Positions 1 through 11,152 of a stretch of DNA of 64,000 nt are shown piece after piece. Both the position numbers and the translations under genes were made by a program. Numbering within the stretch: position 1 is the stretch's first letter; each line of letters starts with the position of its first letter. This DNA is from Microvelia longipes (Eukaryota > Arthropoda > Insecta > Hemiptera > Veliidae), in NCBI GenBank assembly GCA_018340805.1, contig JACMZG010001914.1, forward strand, positions 12,192,667-12,256,666, given 5' to 3'. Under the pieces are notes generated by a model that saw only the letters and a program-made list of their open reading frames with translations, did not search any database and was not told where the DNA came from.

Positions 1-1110
1 TCAAAAAATGCATATTTGGCCGTCATTTTAAAATTATCGATTATTTTGATAATTTTAATGCATGTTATATATTTTTACCTTTTCTACTCTGCTAGAACTT
101 TAAAGCGATAAAAAACACGAATTTTTCGCTCAATATTTGTTTTTACATGGTCCGCCATATTGGCTGCTATTTTAAAAATATTGGTCGCACTATAACCAAT
201 TTAGTATATGTACCGCCGAAGCGAGTACGAATGGACATTAAAAACGAAACAAACAACAACTATAACCAAAAACTATACGACTCTGAAGACTAAATATTAC
301 TACATGTATACTAATTTTTATTAAAATCGGTTTATTTTACGGCAAGTTATCGTGACACGTACAAACAAACACATGAACACAAACGCTGTCCCAAACTTTT
401 AAAATGAAAGAATTCACTCAAGTTCGTCCAACAATTAGATCAACACTAAACCACTCACTTTTTAACCAAACCAAATTCCCCTTACCAGCTTTCCAAAAAC
501 AAAACTGGAGTCCTAATAGTTCACTAGTATAAGCTAGGGCTGACTGGGTAGGATTAGTGTTGTAAAGTGTTAAGTGCAAGCATACAAACAGTACTAGTGG
601 CGCATTCTCTTGGAAAATTACACTACTCTTTCTTAATTCTTATTGTTTAGACAACAAGTACATAAATAAAAAATCAGGTCTGATTATGCTGTTTCATTTT
701 TAAATCAAGTAAATAAATTTCATGCTAAATTCTTTATTTATTTTTTAAATTGACCCCTCCTTTATTACATCTCTATAGAAATAGTAATGAAAAAAAATGA
801 ACCTTCACTTTTTTCATCGACTGCCTAATTTTCATTTAGGACCAACAGAACCAAAGAGATGTGAAGGTCTGTTTGTATGGATGGATTAAAATAATATATA
901 AACCAAGTTGGGAAACTCCTATAGAAACCTGTGTAAAAAATTCAGAAATGCGGGATCAGCTGATAGCTGACTCAAAAAATAGCTAAATAAAATTGGAATA
1001 ACTGCACATGGGCTTTTTAGGATTTTTATTTTTATTTTTATCATGTTTAACTTAGGTGAGTTTTTTTTTATGTTTTTTAGCGAATTTCTTCATTATTGAG
1101 GTTGTTCGGA
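1..1110. other. AT-rich sequence, nothing recognised
   Basis: I see no coding exon, RNA gene or clear repeat structure here. The sequence is AT-rich with scattered short A and T runs, and is probably intergenic or old repeat material downstream of the transporter gene. Confidence 0.5.
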
Positions 1111-1480
1111 TGACGGAAGTTGAGGGTGGGAGTGGCGGAATCAGTTCCTATTAGCTTCCTGATAACAAAAAAGTATGTCCGAAAAAAGTTTTATATATAT
1201 ATGTATATAATATATATATATGTATATATAATATATATATATATATATATTATATATGTATGTAAGAGTTTTCTACCCTTTCGTATGGCGAACGATAACT
1301 CTCGAAGGCGTTCTCAAATTGAAACGAAACTTTGCAAATCGCGAGATGTCGAGAGGTTACGAGGCCTATTGTTTATAAAAATATTATGCGTCATCAACCA
1401 AAGTTATGACGTCATGAAAAAAAAAATTTTGAAACTTGAAATGGCTTTAAAACAAGGTATCTCGTATTAAAGTAGACGGC
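1111..1480 (+). repeat. Dispersed repeat with internal (TA)n, copy 1
   Basis: A block reading GACGGAAG..GAGGGTGGGAGTGG..TTAGCTTCCTGATA is followed by a TA run (1191-1258) and by GC-richer sequence with a TGACGTCAT site near 1407. A similar block (ACGGAAG..GGAGGGGGAGTGG..TTAGGCTTCCTGATA followed by (TA)n) occurs at 42330-42421. The 116-codon open frame here crosses the TA run and resembles no protein I know. Confidence 0.5.
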
Positions 1481-1977
1481 TAGCTGAGTCGATTAAGACC
1501 GATTCAGCTCAATCGACATCACAAATGCGCAAACGGTATACATATTATTATAATGTTGTATATATGTATACGTCTAGGTCAAAGACTCGTACGATATCTG
1601 TTGGGTTCAGTAGTGTTAGAGGGTGGGGATATAGTATAAAAGAGAACCTCTACCTCTTGCTCCATCCTGGTAAGCCTGCTGTCCCAGAGAGACAGGACAA
1701 AATGGCTTCCACTAAACCACGCCGAGCTAAGCAGGCCCGTAAGCGGAAGAACCTCGAAGTAGTCTTTATATGGTCGAAGTCATTCTAAACGATTGCGACC
1801 GGTTTGAGCTCAGTCAGGCAATCTTTAGTGACGGAAACGGCATTTTTTATTTAAAAACTAAAATCATGAATATATTTTTGTTTATAATTGTCGCGGCCGC
1901 CGCTAGGTTTATTTTTATCTATATTGTTTTGTTTTTTTAATGTTTTTGTTTTGGACAACACTGTCAGGGAAGAATTA
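1481..1977. other. No gene recognised
   Basis: This stretch has moderate GC content in places, with an 87-codon open frame (1525-1788) that has no recognisable motif. I see no splice signals or repeat structure that explain it. Confidence 0.4.
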
Positions 1978-1985
1978 TGTTTGAC

Positions 1986-2515
1986 CTTAGAATAATACTA
2001 TATTAGAAGGAGCACTACTGATAACACGAAAGCCGGTTCACTGGTGCAAACTAAGTAATGCTGCCAACCTTACAATATACAATTTTCTAAAAAAAGTTGG
2101 CAATACTTCCGGTTGCTGATTATTATGTTCTATTATTAATTAATGATTGATTATTCATAAATACTAATATAAATATCGGTGCATTACAATATTTTATGCA
2201 TTTTAAATTGTAGTTTAACGTATTTATTAAAATTATAAATAAAAGTAGTCCTCGTCAACTAAATGTAGATCTTGTATTCCGCACCCTTTTGCCATCTAAG
2301 ACCAGTTTTATTAATAATCAGCAGGTGTTTTAAGTTATTATTTGTTCTTTACGATCTTTCTTCATTAATAGATATTTATGACACATATTTAAAATAATGT
2401 TTTGTTGTCAGGTTGGCGCATTACTTAGTTGCACCAGTCAACCGTTTCGTGTTATCAGTGGAATTACATTGTGTTTACGGTCCTGTGCTCCTTCTATATA
2501 TAGTATTATTCTAAG
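1986..2515. mobile_element. hAT-type MITE, family A, copy 1
   Basis: The 530-bp element has long imperfect terminal inverted repeats. The left end begins CTTAGAATAATACTATAT and the right end is its complement ending ATAGTATTATTCTAAG. The inversion extends over about 80 bases, including AGAAGGAGCA, ATAACACGAAAGCCGGTT and ACTAAGTAATG. It is flanked by a perfect 8-bp direct duplication TGTTTGAC (1978-1985 and 2516-2523), the size made by hAT transposases. There is no transposase frame, so it is non-autonomous. The right arm carries about 24 bases (ATTACATTGTGTTTACGGTC region) that are missing from the left arm. A second copy lies at 31573-32081 and an end fragment at 3907-3992. Confidence 0.85.
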
Positions 2516-2523
2516 TGTTTGAC

Positions 2524-2866
2524 GTATTTTATTCTAGTTTTTTGATTCGTTTCAAGATTTATTAGTTTAGACGGTAAAATATTCTTTTACGGGTTCTAAC
2601 CAAGGTTCAAATGGGTTTTTTACGGGTTCTTGTTCGATTATTGTTCGCGAAAACGGACGTTTTATGTTACAGTTGTTCCTTCTTCGTATCGATACTTTAT
2701 ACAATATAAAACTCTGTGAAAGTTAAAGCTGTCTGACTTTTAAATTTGTGTAGCTAGAATGAATTCCGTGACGATTGTTGCGCGATTGCCGGCACATAAA
2801 TGGCTTCTTATTTTAATTTTTATAGCTACTTAATTAGAGTATGAATAAAATCAAATTTGCGAGAAA
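2524..2866. other. No gene recognised
   Basis: AT-rich sequence between a MITE and the hairpin cluster. I see no exon or repeat unit. Confidence 0.4.
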
Positions 2867-3106
2867 GCCTCTCAGGCCCGCGAAGCGGGCCTGTGTGGAA
2901 AGGCTGTGAAAATTCGCTAGATACATGGCAAAATGCCATGTAACAGAACAACACATACATACAAACCAACAACAATGTGGCCGCGAAGCGGCCACAGGGA
3001 GGCCCCGGGCCGCAAAGCGGCCCGGTGGGCCGACGCCGTGGAGCGGACGAGGCGCGAAGCGCCGAGGCCGCGTAGCGGCTACGGGCCGAAGGCCCGTATT
3101 TTTATT
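2867..3106. repeat. Cluster of GC-rich perfect hairpins (GCGAAGC type)
   Basis: At least seven back-to-back short inverted repeats stand out from the AT-rich surroundings: 2873-2893 (CAGGCCC, loop region GCGAAGC, GGGCCTG), 2923-2941 (ACATGGCA/TGCCATGT), 2976-2996 (TGTGGCC-GCGAAGC-GGCCACA), 3005-3025 (CCGGGCC-GCAAAGC-GGCCCGG), 3051-3063 (GGC-GCGAAGC-GCC), 3065-3079 (GGCC-GCGTAGC-GGCT) and 3081-3097 (ACGGGCC-GAA-GGCCCGT). Stems differ in sequence but keep the GCGAAGC core, so each arose or was maintained by compensatory change. A decayed relative with the same order of landmarks lies at 54686-54880. Two overlapping short open frames (2925-3124) are by-products of the repeat. No protein is implied. 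Confidence 0.85.
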
Positions 3107-3585
3107 TTAATATGTACGTGCTAATTTAATGATTTCCTATTAAATTCAGTGAAATAATTGTTACAATAATTTAGTTAAAGAAAAAGAGAAACCATAGTTA
3201 AGGTAAATCAAATGTTTTTATTAAGATTTTGAAGAATATACAGACGACAGTGTATAGCCTTAAATATAACTTTAAATTATGATTGCTTTACTTTTAAGTT
3301 AAAGTAGTTAAATTACTAATTACAATTATTATTTGAAGGGAAAAACAAATATCACTGGCAAAAATGTACTAAGTTAAGTAGTGCACACAAAAAAAAAGTT
3401 TAATTAGCCACTCATTTAAGGCAATTTAAACAAACCTAGTATTTAAAGATTCGCACTTAAACCTTTATAGGTCAAACGCACTTGACTCCCCTGGAAAATC
3501 AGAAACTGCAAATTAGAAAGAATTTATTGGTTATTATCCTGCATTTTTTTAATAAAAGAAACTTTCATAAATTTGAAATAAAATT
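3107..3585. other. AT-rich sequence, nothing recognised
   Basis: There is no exon, tandem repeat or terminal repeat visible. The segment ends at the target duplication of the hAT element. Confidence 0.4.
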
Positions 3586-3906
3586 AAACTAGTCAGTGGC
3601 GTAGCCAGGGGGGGGCTGAGGGGGCTTCAGCCCCCCCCGAAATTTTACATAACCTAAACCGCAATAAATGTGTGAAAAAGCTATAAAAATATATATAAAA
3701 TAATTAAAATAACATATATTTTTTAACAATAAACTTATAATAAAATATCATATATATTAATACATATATAAAAATAGAAGATATACAAATAATTTGAAAA
3801 CCGGTGAACAATACAAGTAAAGTAGGCTTGTCCGAAATATTATCTCGAAGTTCCAATTACGACTAACGGTCAGTTAGGTCTTTCAGTAATAACTGTGTGA
3901 CCTGTG

Positions 3907-3992
3907 CTTAGAATAATACTATAACATAGAAGGAGCACAGGACCGTAAACACAATGTAATACCACTGCTAACACGAAAGCCGGTTAACATGA
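3907..3992. mobile_element. MITE family A, terminal fragment
   Basis: It begins CTTAGAATAATACTATAA and carries AGAAGGAGCACAGGACCG, ACACAATGTAATACC and AACACGAAAGCCGGTTAA in the same order as the complement of the right end of the copy at 1986-2515. The rest of the MITE is missing. It lies inside the hAT element at 3594-5360, so it inserted there or was captured. Confidence 0.75.
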
Positions 3993-3994
3993 TA

Positions 3995-4570
3995 ATCCAT
4001 TTTTTAACCATCAAAATCGGTCCAGTAAAACCGGAGATACAAATGTTGAATGATTACCGAAAAAACATCTAAAAAGCATACATTTTTGTCCAAAAACGCA
4101 TTAAAACCTTAAATGTCATGTTTTCCCATTAACATGTTTAAGAATTAGGCAGACTTAAAATCATGCTATTTTGTTAAACTGCAGGTAATATGGAGTTGTT
4201 CTAGAGAAAGAAGTCAGCACAGCTCTAATATGTGATGACTTAATGACCGACATATAATGCTGAAAGATAGGTAAACACTTAAATTGTAGAAAATACACTT
4301 TTTTTCAGCATTATATGTCGGTCATTAAGTCATCACATATTAGAGCTGTACTGATTTCTTTCTCTAGAAACAACTTTATATTACCTGTAGCTTAACAAAA
4401 TATGCATAATTTTTAAGTCTGCCTAATTCCCTAAACATGTTCATATAGAAAAACATGACATTTTAAGGTTTTGTGCGTTTTTGGACAAAATGTATGCTTA
4501 TTAGATGTTTTTTCGGTAATCTTTCAATTTGTATCTCCGGTTTTACTGGACCGATTTTGATGATTAAAAA
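3995..4570. repeat. Long internal palindrome (about 280-bp arms)
   Basis: Sequence from about 3997 (ATTTTTAACCATCAAAATCG) reads back as its complement up to about 4570 (CGATTTTGATGATTAAAAAT), with centre near 4283. Matching blocks include CGGAGATACAAAT/ATTTGTATCTCCG, TTAGGCAGACTTAAA/TTTAAGTCTGCCTAA and TAATGACCGACATATAATGC with its complement. A transcript would form one long hairpin, a plausible small-RNA source. Confidence 0.85.
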
Positions 4571-5221
4571 TGGATTTATCACAAATTTAATAACTTTAAA
4601 AACAACCCTTTAAATTTTTGGATAAATCAATAGGAACACCGTTATTGGGCGAAAACAGAATTTGAGTTCATTTTACGGATTTTAAAGGGGCCCGGGCTAA
4701 GATTCCCTTATCTGAAATGGCAGACCACCTGATTCATTATCAGAGAGCCAGAATAAGTTGATCTAGTGGGTTAAACCTTTGGGGCTAGACGGTCGCGTTT
4801 TTTGCGTCTGGCTCTTGGACTATAATATATGACTTATAAAAGTTAATTTCAAATGGAATGTAGGCAAAAAGCGAGAAATTAAACCTCGCCTACTTAGTTG
4901 AAAAGTAGGTCTGCCGCGGCGCTAGCGTCGATCGGAATCCAAATTTTCCCACCATGGGTCGACAGTCTTACTGTTTAAGTATATATATAGTCTCTGGTTT
5001 GTACAATCCGGTAAATGACAAGTGCCCTGATGTCACGGACTATTTCAAAATTTACTTAATATATATATTATAATAAAATTAAATGTTTTATTAATTTTAC
5101 GTTATAAAAATTTTAATACATTATGTGCAAAATATAGTTTGTGTTTTATAACTATGTGTATTTTATTGATTATATACTTTACCAGAAACAATGTATAATT
5201 GTAATCTTGTCTATATTTTAA

Positions 5222-5232
5222 CAGTATATATA

Positions 5233-5309
<77 letters not shown>

Positions 5310-5310
5310 A
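5222..5310. repeat. (TA)n microsatellite
   Basis: Nearly pure TA repeat with a few TATTATA interruptions, within the right part of the hAT element. Confidence 0.95.
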
Positions 5311-5368
5311 ATTTTTAACAATCAGCCCCCCCCCGAAATTAAATCCTGGCTACGCCACTGAAACTAGT

Positions 5369-5960
5369 AATGCGTTGCATCAGACTCATGCCAAAAGAAT
5401 ACATAATATACAGTCTTTTACAACCCGGCGAAAAATAATTTAATGATTAAACAAGGATAAGTTGGCTCTAAACAAAGTAATGAAGGCTTGCTTGCTTTGT
5501 TCACAATAAGCTAAAGAGACTTGCTTCCCTAGCATTGGCCCAAAAAAGGCTCGCTTCACTTGCAAAAATTTCACAGTAGAGAGACTCTCTAGATTGTTAT
5601 AAGTATGTATGTCAATATATGCAGGCTTGCTTCGCTCGCTAAATTGCTACAATTAGGTACATCAAAGAGGGTTTGCTATATCGCTAATAGTATATATGAA
5701 AATATATAGTTCCAATGTAATGAAGGTTCAAAGTTCAAAAATTTGTTAGAATTAAAGTGCGTAGTCATTCATTAAGCGTATCAAACCTTAAAAGTGAGAA
5801 ACGGGAACTTTAAATTCTTCTCCAATACTTTTAAACTCTCTATGGGATGAGTTGTCCCATGTCCATCTATTTTCCTTGAAACTGCAAGGAACTTCTGCAT
5901 GATCTTCACTTCATGCACCCCCTGTGCATGAAATGCAATGTGTTTAGGTTAAAATGATCA
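5369..5960. repeat. Dispersed repeat with GCTTGCTTCGCTCGC motifs
   Basis: The block contains GGCTTGCTTGCTTTG, GGCTCGCTTCACTTG, GCTTGCTTCGCTCGC and related words at spaced positions (5487, 5548, 5623). It opens with AGTAATGCGTTGCATCAG..CAAAAGAATACAT, whose complement recurs at 9255-9305 (ATGTATTCTT..CTGATGCAATGCATTACT). The motif resembles the other GCGAAGC/CGCTTCGCTCG repeat families in the window. No gene is visible. Confidence 0.5.
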
Positions 5961-5961
5961 A

Positions 5962-6178
5962 ACACATATCTTCTATTTAGTGTGTTAAGGTGAAAATTGT
6001 CTAACTCACAAATCTCTATTTAGTGTGTGTGAAAATAACTCACTAATCTCTATGTGTTAAGGTGAAAATTGTTTAACTCACAAATCTCTATTTAGTGTGT
6101 TAAGGTGAAAATTGTTTAACTCACAAATCTCTATTTAGTGTGTTAAGGTGAAATTGTTTAACTCACAAATCTCTATTA
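5962..6178. repeat. 43-bp minisatellite
   Basis: About five tandem units of CTCACAAATCTCTATTTAGT followed by GTGTTAAGGTGAAAATTGTTTAA. The second unit is shortened. Confidence 0.9.
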
Positions 6179-6831
6179 TATCGATTTCTTACTCCACGGA
6201 AATACACTATCAAGTTTATTCTTGAGATTCGGGTAGGATTTTTTCAAGTCATTTGATAATTTAAAATTACAATTGCTTTTTAACCCTCTACCAGGCAAAG
6301 TGCAAGGCACCTGATTGATTAATTGATTGATCAAGGTCACAGAGGTTCAAGGTATGCATCACTGAACATTTTTCTAGATGATAATCTGGTATGGTCATAG
6401 TGAACTCTACTTGTTCTAAGAAGAGCAATAACGGCTGTGTTGTTCTTTCAATGTAGTATTACGGGTAACAAAAAAAAATAAATAAAAAGAAAGATCAATA
6501 AAAAAAATCTTTTAAAAAAATATATTTGTCATTTTTTACACTTCAATTACAGATTATTATCTGTGCTTTAATAATTAAATTTCTATCATTTACAAATTTA
6601 TTTAAAATAATTCAATACATATTTAAAAAGTATGAACATCTAGTTGACATTTATTTGTTTCTTTTAATGACACATTTGTTCCAGTTCACATTTATTTACA
6701 GTTTTTATATTTATAATACTTGTTGAGCTGAAGAAAATTATCACTTTGTAATGAATTAAAAAAATATATAATTTTATGTAAACACAATATTTTTTGTTAA
6801 TATAATATTCAAGAGGCCAAAGACTGAAGCT
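6179..6831. other. AT-rich sequence, nothing recognised
   Basis: There is a 66-codon hydrophobic open frame at 6526-6726, but it is composed almost wholly of AT-rich codons with no start context or motif. I treat it as chance. Confidence 0.4.
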
Positions 6832-7006
6832 TTGTACAACAATAAGCTCGAGTTATAATATGTCTTTTATAACTTTAAAGCTTGAGTTATACTATGTCTC
6901 TTATAACAATAATAAGGTCGAGTTATACTATGTCTTTCATAACAATAATAAGCTCGAGTTATACTATGTCTTTTATAACAATAATAAGCTTGAGTTACAC
7001 TATAAC
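6832..7006. repeat. 36-bp minisatellite
   Basis: About four to five units of AATAATAAGCTCGAGTTATA followed by CTATGTCTTTTATAAC. The CTCGAG (XhoI) site recurs in most units. The reverse-strand open frame with repeated YYCYKRHSIT is the translation of this array. Confidence 0.9.
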
Positions 7007-8911
7007 TAGGTGTCTCATATAAATTATAAATATAAAGATAGGGCACTTTGAAATAAAAATTATCTTGAAATAAGGCTGGGGTTTTATTCCTCCTAGGCCC
7101 AGTAAAACATGATGTATTCACTTTTAATTTAAATAAGGGCTTCATTAATTTATTATGCATGTATAGATATACATACATGAGGCGCCTAGTTATAAAAGAC
7201 TATATAAGACTAGTTATATAAGAGAGTGTAGGTATTTAAGAGAGGGAACAACTTTGTAAGACGGAGGGTATAACCAGAGCATTAGGTAACTAAGATAAGT
7301 CCGTAATGAAAATTAAAATTATAGGTGGGGTAAGAGAGATATGCATAACAATATAAATTTAAAAAAAGTTTTATAAAGGCTGAGTTTTGATTGGTATTAG
7401 CAAACATTTGAATGTCTTAGAATTAATATTAACATTACTGTGCAATACACCTCAGGTCGCAGAGCAGATGGGGTCTATCCTTAACCCCAACCTCACTCAA
7501 CACTAATAAAACTAACATTCTCAAGCTGCCGTAAAATTATCTTAACCCATAAAAAGAAAAGAACTGAGCAAATTACCCCTAATAAAGTGAGGTTCCCTAA
7601 AAATAGTGAACGTACTCCTTTCTATATTGTCATATCAGTTGCACTATCATATGAGTTATAAAAAGCATTAGTTTTTTTTTTTTCAAAATTTCTCTGCATT
7701 TTTCTTTAAAATAATTAATTTGATTTAAAAATAATTTGAAACAATATTTTTCCTCTTTTCCAATATATTAATTTTTTTTTTATATATTAAAAAAAAGTAA
7801 TATACTTGCAATAGGATGTGACAGGAACCTGAAACCTTCCTTTAATTCATCCAGCAGCTTTGAATTAAGCCAAACTGCATTACATTGGACAGATGAAAAA
7901 ATAAAACAAAATGCTTTTCCTTATACCTAAGGTATTCGGCAAGGAAAAGTCAAAAAGTACAATAAAACAATTTCACTAGTGAAAAATATGCAGTATCAAT
8001 ATTTATGAGAATTGGTTAATGATCCAGCAGTGTTTCTTACTTAAATTATTACCTTTAACCAATTTTTAGGGAAATTTTCATCTTAATTTTATTTTTAAAT
8101 ACTAATTATATCACAACAATTTTAAAATTTAAGTACAAAAATAAAATCTTTCAAAGAGGTTAAAAATGGTAGTTAAATCAACAACAAAATTGTTACTTGA
8201 TTTTTTTTCAGTATTGATACCTGAGGTAAACTAGATCAATAAAAATAAAAGGTAAGAGAATAATCACAATGAAATTACTGTTTCGTATTTAATACTTAGT
8301 CAAAATTAAGTTAACCTTAGGTTGGCCAAGTCAAAAATATAGTCTAAGTTCAACAATATATTTGTGTGAAGCGTAAGTAATAGAGAATTGCATTGAAATG
8401 GGAGATCTTTTAAAAATAAATCAGAATTAATCGTACCTCATACATACATTTAAATATTTTAAGTACAATTAAAATATCAAAATAATAAGACAGAATTTAT
8501 CATAGAAATTTTATTTTTACAGCAAATTTCTTATTGTTTAAAGAAATTTTTAAAGAATAAATTCGGTTAACATTTTTTTATCATAACATTTCAATAAAAC
8601 GGTAAAAAATTAAAAAGAAATCCTGATTTTATAAAAATGTAAACAAAAGACTAACTGTGTACGCAACAAAACAAAATTATTAGATCATTAACTAAATTAA
8701 TGCAAGGTATTTAAGAAATAAACCTATTACTTTGTTCCAAACCTTGCAGAATCTAAATGAGAATCTAATAATGTTGAGCAAGTTCAAATCTAGCATACAC
8801 GTGGAGCATAAGAAAAAAATCTAATTACATTGTAGCGTTTTTGTTTATATATCCAATCAGTATTTTGTTTTGACTCATTTTTGAGGATTTCTCAGGAAAA
8901 ATAGTTGACTA
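7007..8911. other. AT-rich sequence downstream of the transporter stop codon
   Basis: This would hold the 3' untranslated region and downstream flank of the zinc transporter. I see one copy of the recurring palindrome CTTTTCCTTATACCTAAGGT near 7913-7949 and otherwise no structure. Confidence 0.4.
7913..7949. repeat. Palindromic CTTTTCC..GGAAAAG terminus, copy 1
   Basis: GCTTTTCCTTATACCTAAGG is followed by TATTCGGCAAGGAAAAGTC, an imperfect hairpin of the recurring CTTTTCCTCATTTATACC type. Confidence 0.55.
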
Positions 8912-9054
8912 CTAAGAGGGAACCTGGCACTGTGCACATGTTTCCATATTCTGTTGAAAGTATTCTATCTGAAGCGTCATTTCAAAGAAGTTGTACTTCT
9001 TATGGATTTCTTTTGATGCTGCTTTTAGAATTTCAGTACAGTCAGCACTTGGAG
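8912..9054 (-). CDS. SLC30A2/3/8-like: Zinc transporter, last coding exon
   Basis: The acceptor ends ATTTTTAG before 9054. The exon has two bases finishing an Ala codon, then 46 codons and a TAG stop at 8914-8912. The peptide holds ILKAASKEIHKKYNFFEMTL and QIEYFQQNMETCAQC, then QVPS. This matches the end of ZnT2/3/8 proteins: an amphipathic helix, the strand that begins FFEMTLQIE, and a terminal Cys-x2-Cys (CAQC) typical of this group. An open frame on the plus strand over the same bases is its antisense shadow. I did not identify a polyadenylation site in the AT-rich sequence below 8912. Confidence 0.95.
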
Positions 9055-9380
9055 CTAAAAATTAAAAATTACAAAGAAATTACGAAAATACAAGAAAAAT
9101 AATAACTGTTTTAGGGGTTTTTCGGCCCTACAATTTATTTATCTTACTGAATAGAACAGCAAGCGCTATCTTTATTTAATTAATAAATTGTTTATTTACT
9201 ATCTATTCTACATAGAAAGCAAAGCAAGCCTGTTGTAAATAATTTTTCTTCTTACATTCATGTATTCTTCTAATGTGAGTTCCTGATGCAATGCATTACT
9301 TGTAAATTTATTTGGCATTTATATCTTATTTCTAACATAACATCTTTTTTTAACATCTTATCTTTAAAATTATTTCTAAC

Positions 9381-10483
9381 ATACAAGACTGTATTGATCT
9401 TCAAAAAGACTTGTTTGCTTTAGAAGAATGGTGTACTATAAATAGTCTGAGCCTTAATGCCTCCAAATGTAACATCAGATTTTCCAGAGGTTCAAAACCC
9501 ATAATTTTTGAGTATTAAAATTAATAATATTGTTTTAGAAACTAAATATAGTGAAAGATCTAGAGGTGTCATATTTAACTCCAATCTTACATTTCACAAC
9601 CATATTGAAATGCTTGTTTCAAAATGTTTTAAACTTCTAGGATTCATTTCTAGAAATGCTAAATATTTAAGTGTAGATTCAATAACAATTTTATATTGCT
9701 CTTTAGTTCGTTCTTGTTTAGAATACTGCAGTTCTGTTTATTATCCTCACCAATCAACTTTATCAGATAGGTTAGATAAAGTTCAAAGACGGTTTCTTAG
9801 GCTCATTGCTTTAAATTAAATATTACCCTATCCAACGATGAGATTATAATAGAGTTATGAATATTTTAAATGTATCTAGTTTAGAGAAAAGAAGGATTGT
9901 TCACGATGACTTAAAAATTCTTTATAATTTAATTAACAACATTATTGATTGTCCTAATTCTAATTAGTAAGTTAATTTTTTGGCTTCACCTTATCAAACT
10001 CGTAACAAACATTGTTTCATATTAATCAACATTCTACAATTATGGACAGAATAACAGTATTGACAGAATCACTAGTCAGCTAAATAAATTTTCTTTCATA
10101 TATTTTTTTCAGTTTCTCTGTTAATAAATTTAAAAGTGTTTGCCAAACCATCACTATTTAATACTTAAGCTTAACTTTTGATTTGTTGTTTCACTTAAAA
10201 AAATAAAATAAAAAAATTGTTTAATTATTATTTGTTTATTAAATGCACGTTGTTACTAGTATAAATTTATAAATTTAAAATGTTTAAAAAACTCCCTTAG
10301 TTATTTATATATTAATATTTTATTAACTTTTTTATTTATTAACTGTAAAGAAAATTGATAGCATGTTTGCTTTAATATATGTTTTTACTATATTAATATA
10401 TTTTTTTTATGCATGTTTTACTTGTAATTGGAAAGAATTGATGTATTCCGTATAAAGTTTATTTGTATTTGTATTTGTATTAC
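9381..10483 (+). pseudogene. 5'-truncated CR1/jockey-like LINE (end of reverse transcriptase plus 3' tail)
   Basis: The plus strand codes for the last part of a non-LTR reverse transcriptase. First comes IQDCIDLQKDLFALEEWC..INSLSLNASKCNI (9381-9500), then in another frame RGVIFNSNLTFHNHIEMLVS, LLGFISRN and LYCSLVRSCLEYCSSVYYPH with DKVQRRFLRLIA (9508-9819). After a further frame change NILNVSSLEKRRIVHDDLKI follows (from about 9857). This is the thumb region of jockey/CR1-type elements. At least three frame breaks make it a pseudogene. The unit ends in a short tandem of ATTTGT (10459-10483), the type of 3' tail left by target-primed reverse transcription. It lies antisense in the last intron of the zinc transporter. 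The polymerase catalytic domain is absent. Confidence 0.85.
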
Positions 10484-10654
10484 CATTTTTGCAGAGCAAA
10501 GCTCAGTATCATAATGTAAACAAAATGCACCAAACACTAGAGTAAATTATAAACATTACATACCAGAGGCAATGAAATAACCACAAAACACGGAAAAAAC
10601 AATATAGCATTAATGACATTTAATAGAAATCTTAACTTTAGTAAGAGCAGTGGA

Positions 10655-10866
10655 ATTTTCTACAATATTAACAACACCAACTAATTTAAACTTTATTAGC
10701 TTTCGGCAATAATACCATCCACAGTGCCGTGGTCAGATTCCATGAGTTGAAAGACTCAACATCTCACCACGGCACTGTAGATGACATTATTGCCAAAAAC
10801 TGGCTTTGCAAAATAAAGTTTAAATTAGTGGAAAGACGTTGTTGGTGTTGGTATTATTGTAGAAAT
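10655..10866. repeat. Small foldback element
   Basis: Left arm TTCTACAATATTAACAACAC..AACTAATTTAAACTTTATT..GGCAATAATACCATC..ACAGTGCCGTGG is mirrored by CCACGGCACTGTAGATGACA..TTATTGCC..AATAAAGTTTAAATTAGT..GTTGGTGTTGGTATTATTGT. The arms are about 90 bases with a 30-base centre. It lies in the last intron of the zinc transporter. The open frame over it (10729-11004) is not supported as a gene. Confidence 0.85.
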
Positions 10867-11152
10867 CTGTTAATAAACAATAAAAAAGGTAAGGAAGGCA
10901 GGGACAAACTAGGAAGGAAGATTTGTGGACAGGGGTACTGGAATTGTAGGGATTCTTTAAAAAACTTTTACAAGTACATGTTATTTTTAACAGAACATTC
11001 TTGAATGAGCAATGCTTGTGCTCGAAGATCGATGGAATATTTAATATACAACATTTTATATATCTATATTTGCTGTTTTTTGGTGGAAAAAATAAATTAA
11101 AAAAATAGATTCAGCAAATAAAAATATAAATACTTAAACTGGTACAACATAC

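Larger units (their letters stand above)
3594..5360. mobile_element. Non-autonomous hAT element with CAGTGGCGTAGCC ends
   Basis: The element begins CAGTGGCGTAGCCAGG and ends CCTGGCTACGCCACTG, perfect terminal inverted repeats. They are extended by a C-run/G-run stretch (AGCCCCCCCCGAAATT near both ends). It is flanked by a perfect 8-bp duplication AAACTAGT (3586-3593 and 5361-5368), the hAT signature. These ends are the ones seen on many animal hAT elements. The 1767-bp interior has no transposase. Instead it holds an end fragment of MITE family A (3907-3992), a palindrome of about 600 bp (3995-4570), a mixed GC segment (4680-5040) and a long TA tract (5222-5310). The TA-derived open frame at 5102-5305 is not a gene. 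Confidence 0.93.

Noticed and set aside
2925..3124. Two overlapping Arg/Gly-rich frames in the hairpin cluster
   Set aside because: The composition comes from GC-rich inverted repeats; there is no known motif and the related copy at 54686 does not keep the frames.
8905..9102. 65-codon plus-strand open frame
   Set aside because: Antisense shadow of the last zinc transporter exon, which has the family motifs and splice acceptor on the minus strand.
10729..11004. 91-codon plus-strand frame
   Set aside because: It starts inside a foldback element and has no motif or splice support.
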